This document shows, one piece after another, positions 1 through 8,029 of a DNA stretch of 35,912 bases (position 1 is its first letter; every line of letters begins with the position of its first letter). This stretch comes from a virus. Location of the stretch: the IMG/VR virus record IMGVR_UViG_3300043219_000150, positions 1-35,912 of that record. One strand, 5' to 3'. A program made the position numbers and the translations under genes. The notes beneath the pieces were generated by a model, which was not told the DNA's origin, did no database searches, and saw nothing but the letters and a program-made list of their open reading frames with translations.

Positions 1-119
1 TGGCTAACAACTTTTTCATTTATTGGACTAATCACAGATTCAAGGAACTTACGTTGATTATCGAACCCTTCATTCATAATCTCTCTCATTTCTTTTCGCT
101 CTTCAATTGTCATGCTCAT
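1..119 (-). CDS. Partial second copy of coiled-coil lysis protein gene (cut by window edge)
   Basis: This is the first part of the gene annotated in full at 35564-35830, seen here because of the terminal repeat. The start ATG (117-119) lies 4 bases after the purine run GGAGAGGGG. The frame runs off the left edge of the window, so the C-terminal membrane anchor is not present in this copy. It is not an extra gene if the molecule is circular. Confidence 0.85.
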   Translation of the reverse strand, partial: MSMTIEERKEMREIMNEGFDNQRKFLESVISPINEKVVS

Positions 120-129
120 AAAACCCCTC

Positions 130-155
130 TCCATATATCAATTATATTATATGGA
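130..155 (-). promoter_or_regulatory. Hairpin abutting the ribosome site of the coiled-coil lysis gene
   Basis: TCCATATA (130-137) and TATATGGA (148-155) form an 8-bp inverted repeat with a 10-base loop, between the endolysin stop and the next lysis gene. On the minus-strand transcript the 3' arm ends in GGA, the first bases of the Shine-Dalgarno run. Folding could therefore lower translation of the following gene. The role is inferred. The second copy lies at 35841-35866. Confidence 0.4.
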
Positions 156-180
156 TATTCTAATATTTTCAATAATTATT

Positions 181-765
181 CTATTTCTTAGACACTAAGT
201 GCGCCCATTTGTAAGTTTCTCCACCCTTAAAAATAGTCATAAACTCATCATTGGTAATAAATATGTCATTCCCATGGTGATCTTTATAATCAGTCCTAAA
301 GTCTCCATATGGATCATCTATTAAAAACCCATCATCTCCATACCCGGCTAAAGATATTATATGGTTTAAAGTTTCACCATTAGATAAATGGAATTTCCCT
401 GATAAAACAACACCACCTCCTGCAGTTAGATGGTTTTTTATTCTCAATACAGAAACATTTGTATTAAAAACATCCACACTTTTCCCAACAAGATCATTAG
501 TTGCTGCACACAAACAGGAGTGTATTTCATTTGGTCTATATCCCTGGTTCCGGAATTTAGAATTTTCTCTATCCATCATACTCCAGTACTTTTGTGTTAA
601 TAATAGAGTGGTTAATATATCCTCAGGTTGTCCCTCTCCAAAATTACAATCATGGCCGGCCTGTTTAAGGGCCATAACTATAGATGTTGTATTACATGCT
701 GCATAAGGGATTACCATATTATTACGCTGAGAATGGTATGGTATATCTTTTGAATAGTTTATCAT
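181..765 (-). CDS. Endolysin candidate, C39-like cysteine peptidase fold
   Basis: A 194-aa protein with no signal peptide. The N-terminus reads like the Peptidase_C39_2 family: YHSQRNN at 10-16, then the nucleophile motif AACNTTS with Cys24, and near residue 135 a LNHIISLAGYG segment followed by DDPYGD, which supply the catalytic His and an acidic residue. Its place directly after a holin (4-base ATGA overlap, 762-765) and before a coiled-coil membrane protein makes a cell-wall-degrading role likely, cleaving peptide bonds in peptidoglycan. A GGAGAG ribosome site precedes the ATG by nine A/T-rich bases. No separate wall-binding domain is visible. It could instead be a processing protease, but the lysis context argues against that. 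Confidence 0.72.
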   Translation of the reverse strand: MINYSKDIPYHSQRNNMVIPYAACNTTSIVMALKQAGHDCNFGEGQPEDILTTLLLTQKYWSMMDRENSKFRNQGYRPNEIHSCLCAATNDLVGKSVDVFNTNVSVLRIKNHLTAGGGVVLSGKFHLSNGETLNHIISLAGYGDDGFLIDDPYGDFRTDYKDHHGNDIFITNDEFMTIFKGGETYKWAHLVSKK

Positions 766-1247
766 TTTTTTTTACTCTCCATGGAAGATTTAAAAGAGTC
801 AGCTATCTTTGCGCCCTGATCATCTCCACCCTTAGAAGCTCCAAAGTAATAAGCTAGGATCATCCCTACAAAAGTATTAAAGGACCCAAATATAGAAGAT
901 ATAAAGGCAACTGTGAAATTATCCATTATCTTCTCTTCTTTTATCATTCCTTTCATCATTAAAAACATAAAGATAGTTACACCAAAATACCCCAGAACAA
1001 AGAGTATAGTTAATATTCTAGGGGTCCAGGGATCGACCTTACCTAGTTGTCGGGCTGAATCTCTATCTTTCATATAAGCCTGTTCAGCTTCAAAGTTTTG
1101 TTTTTTTGCTATCATTTCAGCATCTAAAAACATTTTTTGTGCTTCAAGCTTCTGTTCTGGATTAGTTACAAACTGGCTTATTATTTTACTACCAGCACCT
1201 AAAAGGCCCTCTATACCACCGGCCATTAAATCACTAATTACACTCAT
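762..1247 (-). CDS. Holin, two-transmembrane '3TM holin'-type
   Basis: A 161-aa protein. Residues 1-70 are soluble and helical, starting with a Gly-rich segment and followed by a charged stretch rich in Glu, Gln and Lys. Two hydrophobic helices follow, at about 76-100 and 112-137, and then a short Lys- and Ser-rich tail. This architecture matches the phage family called holin of 3TMs (PF11351). It would form membrane lesions that release or activate the endolysin encoded immediately downstream with an ATGA overlap. The start has a strong AAGGAG five bases upstream. A terminator-like hairpin lies between this gene and the tailspike, so lysis genes may depend on read-through or antitermination. 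Confidence 0.7.
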   Translation of the reverse strand: MSVISDLMAGGIEGLLGAGSKIISQFVTNPEQKLEAQKMFLDAEMIAKKQNFEAEQAYMKDRDSARQLGKVDPWTPRILTILFVLGYFGVTIFMFLMMKGMIKEEKIMDNFTVAFISSIFGSFNTFVGMILAYYFGASKGGDDQGAKIADSFKSSMESKKK

Positions 1248-1282
1248 GTTTACTCCTTATATTTTATAAGTAATGTATTAAT

Positions 1283-1305
1283 AAAAAAGAAGCCGTTAAG
1301 CCTCT
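1283..1305 (-). terminator. Intrinsic terminator-like hairpin before lysis cassette
   Basis: On the minus strand AGAGGC, loop TTAACG, GCTTCT forms a 6-bp stem with one G-U pair, followed by a run of six T residues. It sits between the tailspike stop and the holin start. The loop TTAACG is the same as in the hairpin at 12872-12895. Confidence 0.6.
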
Positions 1306-1351
1306 CTCTTATTAAATCTTTAAATACATTTTTTTAACTCAACAATATTTA

Positions 1352-3430
1352 TCATGTTGGTGTCCACGTTCCAACTATATCCGTAATATGTGCACTATTT
1401 GAAAAATATTTCCTTAATGTTATAGAACTACCAAACCCTGAAGCAAATCCAACACCACTATTTAACCCGTAAGGTGTAGCTGGTTGGATATTATCAGATA
1501 AATCCTCTAACGCTACCGAACATTTACCACTGTTTACTATACTAACTCTATGTGCAACACCATACGAAAAATTAGGTATTACATATTGTTGCAATGCAGA
1601 TGTTAGAAAAACATGCCATGGTACTGGGGTAAGATCCCCAAATGAAGGGGGAATGTCTGCAAAATTGACAGGTGTCATTGATTCCATAAACACAAAATCG
1701 GCAGACCCTCTTAAATACGGCGGAACTAATATTATACCAAATGACACTCTAACATCATCCTGGGAAGCTGCATTCCCTCCTGTATTCTCATTAGAAACAG
1801 AGCAAGGTGGTGTTAGCATTGTATTAGAATCAATAATACTAGGGACATTTAAATTCTCAATAGAAATGTTTCTTATTCCGACCGCGCCCCCTCCTTGTCC
1901 GGAAGTTCTAATATTTACGGCTGCCCCACTATCTGGATGTGTTCCATTTTCTGTATTATTGTTGTTTATTATAATGTTTGTAATTGTTAGCATAGGTGAA
2001 TTTTCATTCCAGTTTGTTACTCTGATTCCATTAAACATAGTGTCATGGGTATAAACATCATTAATAATAATTGATCCCTCATTTTTATTTGCACCCCCTA
2101 CAGCGTGGAAGATATCGCAAGCATTCCATGATAAAGAAGTATTCAAACCATTAACGGTAATATCTACAGGATCAGATAAACCGGCAGTATAATTCTGTAA
2201 ATATATTGAGAGGTCATATTTATTGTTCCCACCCTTTAAATTATTTATAACTATTTTTTTTAGTGGTTGTCTATAATCGTTAGGCTCTATATCTAAGCCG
2301 TTCCACTGGGTCAGTACATGGGATGGGGAATTTTGTGTATCAGTAGCTGTAAACGTATCAACTAAAATATCATCAACACAAACAATTGCCATACCTTGTC
2401 TCATGTTTTTGTCACCCCAACCATTCCGGACAACAATTCTTTCAGAAGGGATTAATATATCATCCTTGCTATGTCCTACATAATAACCATCTCCAATACA
2501 GTACGATGCTTTTGTATCGTTTAGAATAACATCAGTACAAGCACCAAAATGGAAGCCGTGACCATGTTCTCCAGCACTTCCAGAAAAGTCATGAGTATCT
2601 GCATCACCTCTTACTTTAAGATTGTTTATTATTATATTGCTACCTGACATATGAATAAGACTATATTCGCCTGATGCAAATGTTGGCATTTGAAAAGTTG
2701 AGTTATTTCCTTCTATTTTAATTGCTGAAGTTAAAGAAATACATGTTGGATATTGCTCTGTTAATGTTGCATCTATCAAATATGTTTTTTCACTGTCTAA
2801 TATTAAAGTCCTTCCCTCTGCTAGTGCATAAGTAAAAGCCTCTAATATCTGTGTTGTTTCATTTCCTATTCCAAACACACCAAAGTTATAAATATAGAAC
2901 TCTGTTACATCTCCCCATTCCCAACGACCTATAGAAACACCATCAACTGCAATTATACTACCACCATTGTCCGCTACAGTACTTGATTCGTTCCATTGGT
3001 AATAAGGCATGTTTGGAACATCCCCGACAGTTATATAACCTCGAACCAGCACAGAATAATCTTTTACATTGGGATTAAGATTTCTTAAATCTGCTATTGT
3101 ATCAACTTGTTGTAACACCTTCCCTGCAGGTGCATTAAAATAGTCAACGGAATCTAAGAGACTATAAACTTGTTTCCCTTTTTTATCTTGAACTAATATT
3201 GAGTAATTACCAGGTGTGTACAACCTTCCAGGTGATCCGTTGCTTGATGGATAACCACCTTTAGTCCGGATATTTGATGCTGGAATACTTAAACCACTAT
3301 CCCAGAATGCTTGAATTGGATTTGACAAAGGATTTAACCCTGCCTCTCCTATTTTAATATAACCATTCTCTAGAGGGTCCCCATCTACGTCTGTAAAAAT
3401 CTTGTATCCATTTTCTACTAATGCTGGCAT
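1352..3430 (-). CDS. Tailspike with P22-type head-binding domain
   Basis: A 692-aa protein at the P22 gene 9 position, last of the structural genes. Residues 1 to about 100 resemble the P22 tailspike head-binding domain: 'GYIKIG' followed by an N-P-x-N type turn, 'PIQAFWD', a GY/GG turn and 'YSILVQDKKGKQVYS'. A neck follows at about 100-165 (DTIADLRNLNP), leading into a long right-handed beta-helix region with many short Ile-, Asn- and Val-rich rungs (NNLKV, VILNDT, IVINNL, IIINDV). The C-terminal ~120 residues form a trimerisation-like beta domain. The spike would bind and probably cleave a host surface polysaccharide. The receptor and the active-site residues cannot be read from the sequence. 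The stop is 22 bases upstream of an A/T-rich gap. Confidence 0.85.
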   Translation of the reverse strand: MPALVENGYKIFTDVDGDPLENGYIKIGEAGLNPLSNPIQAFWDSGLSIPASNIRTKGGYPSSNGSPGRLYTPGNYSILVQDKKGKQVYSLLDSVDYFNAPAGKVLQQVDTIADLRNLNPNVKDYSVLVRGYITVGDVPNMPYYQWNESSTVADNGGSIIAVDGVSIGRWEWGDVTEFYIYNFGVFGIGNETTQILEAFTYALAEGRTLILDSEKTYLIDATLTEQYPTCISLTSAIKIEGNNSTFQMPTFASGEYSLIHMSGSNIIINNLKVRGDADTHDFSGSAGEHGHGFHFGACTDVILNDTKASYCIGDGYYVGHSKDDILIPSERIVVRNGWGDKNMRQGMAIVCVDDILVDTFTATDTQNSPSHVLTQWNGLDIEPNDYRQPLKKIVINNLKGGNNKYDLSIYLQNYTAGLSDPVDITVNGLNTSLSWNACDIFHAVGGANKNEGSIIINDVYTHDTMFNGIRVTNWNENSPMLTITNIIINNNNTENGTHPDSGAAVNIRTSGQGGGAVGIRNISIENLNVPSIIDSNTMLTPPCSVSNENTGGNAASQDDVRVSFGIILVPPYLRGSADFVFMESMTPVNFADIPPSFGDLTPVPWHVFLTSALQQYVIPNFSYGVAHRVSIVNSGKCSVALEDLSDNIQPATPYGLNSGVGFASGFGSSITLRKYFSNSAHITDIVGTWTPT

Positions 3431-3431
3431 G

Positions 3432-5663
3432 TTATTTCTCCTTTTTGTTCTGCATTGCTCTTGCAGTTTCTGCTAATCTCTTAAATATCTCTTCTTCTTG
3501 TACTGAGTTTTTAGCTACAGTAGGAAGTTTTACCAATAAATCCCTTACAGCTTTAGATTCATAGAAGTTTGCTATAGTCCCGGCTGTTGTTGCACCTGCT
3601 AATAATTTAACAAACCCTTCTACACCTCCACCCACAAAGGAAGATATTGCAGCAATTGACGTTGGTACAGCTGCCTGGACACCTGTATTAGTAAGAACAC
3701 CGGCTTGACTGGCTCTTTTAGTTGCATTTAAAACTCTTACAAGTCCTTTTATTTGCTCAGTATCTTGTCGGTCAAAAAATACCCCTGTTTGCATTCCTAA
3801 TTTTCTAACATTGTTTGCAAACTTATCCGGGGAAATAATCTCACTCTCTGGGAATTTAGAAGATTCTGCAACCTTAGAGAGTATTGCAGTTCTTGCTGAA
3901 GCTTTACCCTTAGGAGCTAACCCTTTATAAAGTGCAGTAACCTCTGATTTTTTCTTACTAAATAATAAGTTTTTAACAAGTTCCGGAGTCGCTTCACCTT
4001 TGTTTAGAGTATTTTTAACAGATGTAACTTTCAAATCATCCATCATAGAGGACAATCGTTTATTAGATATCATCCATTTATTAAAATCTGCTTTAGTACC
4101 TTTAGAAGAGATATAATCCCCCATATCATCCCTTATTGCACCATAGATACTTGTCAAAGACTTTTCACCAGTAGATCGAACACCGGCAAGCTCGGGAGCC
4201 TTAAAACTCTCTCCTAATTGTTTTCTGAGCAATTCAATGTTTTGTAAGTCCTGGTCCTGTATAGAGGCTTTCCAGTCATTTAATTTATTAATTACTGGTT
4301 GAACCTCTTTAGTATTTAAACTTTCAAGCTTTTTAATCTCTTTATTTATTGCATTAATAGTTTTTGTTACTGGAACATTATCAACATTTTTAGATTTTAA
4401 CCCTTGTAAGTTTTTAACCTGGGTTTCCATATCTGCAATCTGTTTTAATTCAGTACCTACTTTTATCTTTTTAGATTTTAATTTACCTATATCAGTATTA
4501 AGTGTATTTATCTTCTCATCTAAATTTGCAATAGTTTTCTTGGCTGCTGCTGGAGTTTCTGACAGTTTTTCTATTACTTCTTTTTTTGCAGTAGTATACA
4601 AAGTAAGTTTATCAGATCTCTTATTAAGCAAATCTTTCATAATATCATCAGAAATATCATCCCCACCGGCTCCAAACTGCTCCATAAGGTCTTTAACTGC
4701 TGCAATACGTTGTTTCTGCTGACCTTTACGGGTTATACCAGTTCCAAATACCGGAATCTTTTCAGCTGCAGACTGTACGCTTCTCCCTATAAATGTTCTA
4801 GGAGGCTTTACGTCAGAGGTTAAAACTTTTACACCTGTTTTTTTTGCTTCAGTTAATAATTGACTTTTTGCAGGGGTTGTTTTTAGTCCTGTTAAACCTG
4901 ATCCCAATATTCCCCCACTTATTCCTGCAACTGTTTGAACTACAGGCCCGGCCCCAGCTTGTTCTGCTATCTCGGTTCCGGTTGCTGCACCTATTGTGCC
5001 GGCTATTTGCTCTACAGGTTTAGAGGCTAAAACTTTTCCAACACCTTTTTTAATTGTAGGAGCTAAACTTTTCCCGGTCTGTAAAACCTTACCTAATCCA
5101 ATAGTACCTGCAGTTTCACTTACTGCACCAGCAGTGGCCTGTATAAATTTTTCTACTTCACTTTTAGGTTCTGCAACTCCTAAAGATGTGAATAGTTGTT
5201 CTAATGCCTGGGAAGGTTCTACAAACTCAGTACCAAATATTCGATTAACTAATCCGGTTATAGGATCACCGGCAACTTTTGCCAATGTTACAGCAGCACC
5301 ACCAGCAGGACCACCAATAGCTGTACCTGCAACAACAGGGGCTAACTCTCTAACTAATCCACCGGCTATACCTTCAGCAGTTGTTTTAACTCCTGATTCT
5401 TCTGGTAACTGTTGAAAAGAGGGGAACTTGTCTGTTGCTGTAGGGGTAAAACCTTGTTGTGGTTCTTCCTGGGGAGGTTGATTAAACCCAGAATCACCTC
5501 TTTGAGTTTCCCGTATGGATTTAATACTAAAATCAGATCTCCCAGAACCCTGTGTGTTTCTAAGGTTTACAACATAATCCCTCATAGCTTCGCCTTTTGT
5601 ATCAATATTATCGGGAATATTCATAATTTCTATTCCGTCTTTAGTTTTTATATTTTTAGGCAT
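3432..5663 (-). CDS. DNA ejection/internal virion protein, P22 gp16-like by position
   Basis: A 743-aa protein. After a polar, Pro/Gln-rich N-terminus (about 1-95) comes a small-residue, Gly/Ala/Val-rich region (about 100-275) with amphipathic membrane-active character, then a long Lys/Glu-rich coiled coil (about 340-480), and a second Gly/Ala-rich hydrophobic patch near 660-700. P22 gp16 (609 aa) is likewise the large ejection protein that enters the host envelope and helps DNA reach the cytoplasm. Gene order (gp7-, gp20- and gp16-like, then tailspike) is the main evidence; sequence identity to gp16 is not evident by eye. The start overlaps the stop of the preceding gene as TAATG. Confidence 0.62.
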   Translation of the reverse strand: MPKNIKTKDGIEIMNIPDNIDTKGEAMRDYVVNLRNTQGSGRSDFSIKSIRETQRGDSGFNQPPQEEPQQGFTPTATDKFPSFQQLPEESGVKTTAEGIAGGLVRELAPVVAGTAIGGPAGGAAVTLAKVAGDPITGLVNRIFGTEFVEPSQALEQLFTSLGVAEPKSEVEKFIQATAGAVSETAGTIGLGKVLQTGKSLAPTIKKGVGKVLASKPVEQIAGTIGAATGTEIAEQAGAGPVVQTVAGISGGILGSGLTGLKTTPAKSQLLTEAKKTGVKVLTSDVKPPRTFIGRSVQSAAEKIPVFGTGITRKGQQKQRIAAVKDLMEQFGAGGDDISDDIMKDLLNKRSDKLTLYTTAKKEVIEKLSETPAAAKKTIANLDEKINTLNTDIGKLKSKKIKVGTELKQIADMETQVKNLQGLKSKNVDNVPVTKTINAINKEIKKLESLNTKEVQPVINKLNDWKASIQDQDLQNIELLRKQLGESFKAPELAGVRSTGEKSLTSIYGAIRDDMGDYISSKGTKADFNKWMISNKRLSSMMDDLKVTSVKNTLNKGEATPELVKNLLFSKKKSEVTALYKGLAPKGKASARTAILSKVAESSKFPESEIISPDKFANNVRKLGMQTGVFFDRQDTEQIKGLVRVLNATKRASQAGVLTNTGVQAAVPTSIAAISSFVGGGVEGFVKLLAGATTAGTIANFYESKAVRDLLVKLPTVAKNSVQEEEIFKRLAETARAMQNKKEK

Positions 5664-7012
5664 TAGAAGTCACTCCCTTCAAATTCAGTATCAACAGTCC
5701 CACCTGTATCAACTATATTTGTTTGATAATAATCATATCCTCCTGGATAAGATGCTTTTATTTCTTCATCTGTTAAACCCTTAATAGTATTAGGATCTGC
5801 ATTAGGGTTCCATTGTATTATCTGGTCTTGTAATGCAGAAAGTTCCGGAGTTGCAGTTGTTACCTCTTCACCTTCAATTACCCCAAATATATTCTCAGGG
5901 TTAAGACCATAATTTTTAATTGCAGGAGAAATTCTATCTCTATGTTTTTTCTCTATCTTTCTTGCTGAATTCATTAAACTTGTTGTAGCTGCCACTAAAT
6001 CTTTTCTTAATTGTGGAGCTAATTTTTCACCAGTAACAAGTTTGCTTATTGCTGCCTGGAATCTTTGGGCTGCACCAGTAGAAGACATTGTGGCATAAGC
6101 TTCTGACTCTCTAACAACAGAACCAGGATCAAGCATTTTATTGAATAAAACAATTAATGCTTGGTCTCCTGCACCTGTCTTTAATCCAGAAATATCTGAT
6201 ACAGCATTAAAAGATGCTTCAATATCATTAAAATCTTTAATCCCCTTCTGATAATCGTCACTTAGATCTCGTTCAAATTTAAATGTAACTTCCGGTGTTA
6301 AGTCTCCCCCTGCTTCAGTTCCTGCATATTGCAAGATCAATTGGGCTGTTTCCTGGTTAAACTCTTTAGCTGTATTCATTGCATTAGCTTTTTGTTTTCC
6401 AGTTAAATTTAATTCACCGGCCATTTTCAATAATGTACCTTGGTGTACCTGTCTATCTCTGGTTTCTTGTCCTAATTCAATTGCAGAGGTAATAATTTTA
6501 TCACCACCTGCTATCTGAGACATTGAAGTACCAAAGAATGTTTCTACTGTTTTTGCTCCATCGGGACCCGACAATGTGAGATCACTCAATGTTTTAAATA
6601 AATCAGCATCTTTCTCATTACCTGAGTTTCTAAAAGCTGTAGACATTTGAGACATTAAATTACTCGCTAAATCTGGACTCCCTGATCTTAATGCAGAAAA
6701 TATTTGACCTTGATCTTTTAGGAGGTTTTGTTGTTGAGCTTCGTTTAACAATGCATAACTCTCTCTTATCGGTTTAGATTGCGCCTCAGGCATTAGTGAG
6801 GCCAAATTTGCATAGTCTTGTGCTGAAGCATTCCCAGTTTGAAGTTTTGCATACATCTCATTAATAGTTTTATCCTTTTCTGCTTGCACCCCTTCCTGTT
6901 CTCTTTGTTTTTGTAATGCAAAGACATTTTGTAATACTTGTCCTGGTTGAGTTGCCGACTGTGTTAAACCTTGATTGTTAGGGTTTAAAAGATAATTAAA
7001 TGGTTGTGGCAT
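5663..7012 (-). CDS. DNA ejection/internal virion protein, P22 gp20-like by position
   Basis: A 449-aa, Ala/Gln/Asn-rich, mostly helical protein. The first 20 residues contain the NYLLNPNNQGL segment, followed by a charged coiled-coil stretch (about 30-60) and many repeated short helices. P22 gp20 is 471 aa and is ejected into the host with gp7 and gp16. The assignment rests on length, composition and order. A strong AAGGAGG lies five bases before the ATG. The low-complexity make-up is typical of ejection proteins and limits family recognition. Confidence 0.6.
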   Translation of the reverse strand: MPQPFNYLLNPNNQGLTQSATQPGQVLQNVFALQKQREQEGVQAEKDKTINEMYAKLQTGNASAQDYANLASLMPEAQSKPIRESYALLNEAQQQNLLKDQGQIFSALRSGSPDLASNLMSQMSTAFRNSGNEKDADLFKTLSDLTLSGPDGAKTVETFFGTSMSQIAGGDKIITSAIELGQETRDRQVHQGTLLKMAGELNLTGKQKANAMNTAKEFNQETAQLILQYAGTEAGGDLTPEVTFKFERDLSDDYQKGIKDFNDIEASFNAVSDISGLKTGAGDQALIVLFNKMLDPGSVVRESEAYATMSSTGAAQRFQAAISKLVTGEKLAPQLRKDLVAATTSLMNSARKIEKKHRDRISPAIKNYGLNPENIFGVIEGEEVTTATPELSALQDQIIQWNPNADPNTIKGLTDEEIKASYPGGYDYYQTNIVDTGGTVDTEFEGSDF

Positions 7013-7022
7013 AAATTCCTCC

Positions 7023-7658
7023 TTAAATTATATAAGGCAAAGCACTTATTAATGCTTCTTGCCCTGAGTTTGCAAAACCAACACCGGCATTAACAACACC
7101 TTGTTGTGCTTGTCCTTGCGCTAGAGCATTACCAGCTAAAGCTTGCCCTTGGATTCCAAATTGTTGCGCTATATTTTGTCCTGTATTTATACCAGCAGCA
7201 CCAACACCTGCAGCACTTGCCTGGCCTTGTGCAGATAATCCACCCAATTGGCCGAACCTTTGATTTATTAAACCACTTAATACCTGGGGTCTAAACTGTG
7301 CTAATGCTCCCTGAGTGTTACCACCTCTTAAACCACCGGTAGCAGCTGCACTCTGTAATATAGCATTCTCCCCTTGTTGAGTAATTGCTGCAAACTCTGG
7401 ACTTGATTGTATCCCAGCAATAGCTTCTTGTTGTGCTTCAGGACCCAATAACCCAGTTAAGGCCTGTTGTTGATTAAGTGCACCGGTTCCTGCCTCTACA
7501 TAAGGGTTTAATAAACTTTGCATAGCATCAAACTGTCTACGCTGTTCTTCAATTGCTGCATCAGACATTCCTACCTGTGCAGCAGTTGCTTTGTCTGCTG
7601 ACTTTGATTGTATAAAACTATTAGCCAATCCACCTAAAAATCCGAATAACCCACCCAT
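7023..7658 (-). CDS. DNA ejection protein, P22 gp7-like
   Basis: A 211-aa protein beginning with a Gly-rich hydrophobic segment (MGGLFGFLGGLANSF), then an EEQRRQFDAMQ helix with the NPYVEAGTGAL motif found in many podovirus 'DNA transfer' proteins. The C-terminal half is extremely rich in Gln, Ala and Gly. P22 gp7 is 229 aa and occupies the same place upstream of gp20. It would be packed inside the head and ejected first. The family resemblance to internal virion proteins is good, though the precise counterpart is inferred from order. Confidence 0.68.
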   Translation of the reverse strand: MGGLFGFLGGLANSFIQSKSADKATAAQVGMSDAAIEEQRRQFDAMQSLLNPYVEAGTGALNQQQALTGLLGPEAQQEAIAGIQSSPEFAAITQQGENAILQSAAATGGLRGGNTQGALAQFRPQVLSGLINQRFGQLGGLSAQGQASAAGVGAAGINTGQNIAQQFGIQGQALAGNALAQGQAQQGVVNAGVGFANSGQEALISALPYII

Positions 7659-7690
7659 AATGTGACTCCTTAATTTATTTAATTATATCA

Positions 7691-8029
7691 TTAATTTATT
7701 TCTCTTCCACTTGCTGTAATTGTTAATGAGTTTGCAACACTTGCAATTGTAGATATATAACCCTTAGAAGTTATAACTTGACCTATTAACTCAGGGAAGG
7801 TATATGTCTCTTTAGGAGCAATACTTCGACTATATGTTATTGCATTAGAGTTGGAAGCTGTTTCATTAAAAGGTATTAAGTTTATACTAATAATTGCATT
7901 GTTATTGCTGGTATTAGTTGCCGTAAACTTATCTATTACTACTTTAGATAAATCTGGTACTACATATTGTGTTTTTTGTGTAGCCTCTGCCTGTTTTGGT
8001 GGTATTAATAATCTCACTATTGTTGACAT
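7691..8029 (-). CDS. Hypothetical virion-associated protein (112 aa)
   Basis: The beta-rich protein begins with MSTIVRLLIPPKQAE and contains Asn-rich turns and an Ile/Ser/Thr-rich C-terminal half, with no cysteine and no membrane segment. Its start ATG overlaps the stop of the large fibre gene upstream (TAATG), so the two are probably made together. Small beta proteins here in podoviruses are often fibre-tip, joint or tail-tube accessory parts, but no family was recognised. Confidence 0.55.
   Translation of the reverse strand: MSTIVRLLIPPKQAEATQKTQYVVPDLSKVVIDKFTATNTSNNNAIISINLIPFNETASNSNAITYSRSIAPKETYTFPELIGQVITSKGYISTIASVANSLTITASGREIN

Larger units (their letters stand above)
1..201. repeat. 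Left copy of 201-bp terminal direct repeat
   Basis: Bases 1-201 recur at 35712-35912 (offset 35711) with one difference, T at 128 against C at 35839. This is the sign of a circular or circularly permuted genome whose assembly overlaps itself, or of true direct terminal repeats. The repeat covers the 5' part of the coiled-coil lysis gene, its ribosome site and the last codons of the endolysin gene. A simple k-mer overlap artefact should be identical, so the mismatch hints at real variation or a base-call error. Confidence 0.93.

Noticed and set aside
1653-2054. Plus-strand open frame opposite the tailspike
   Set aside because: Antisense shadow of the beta-helix coding pattern; no start signals.
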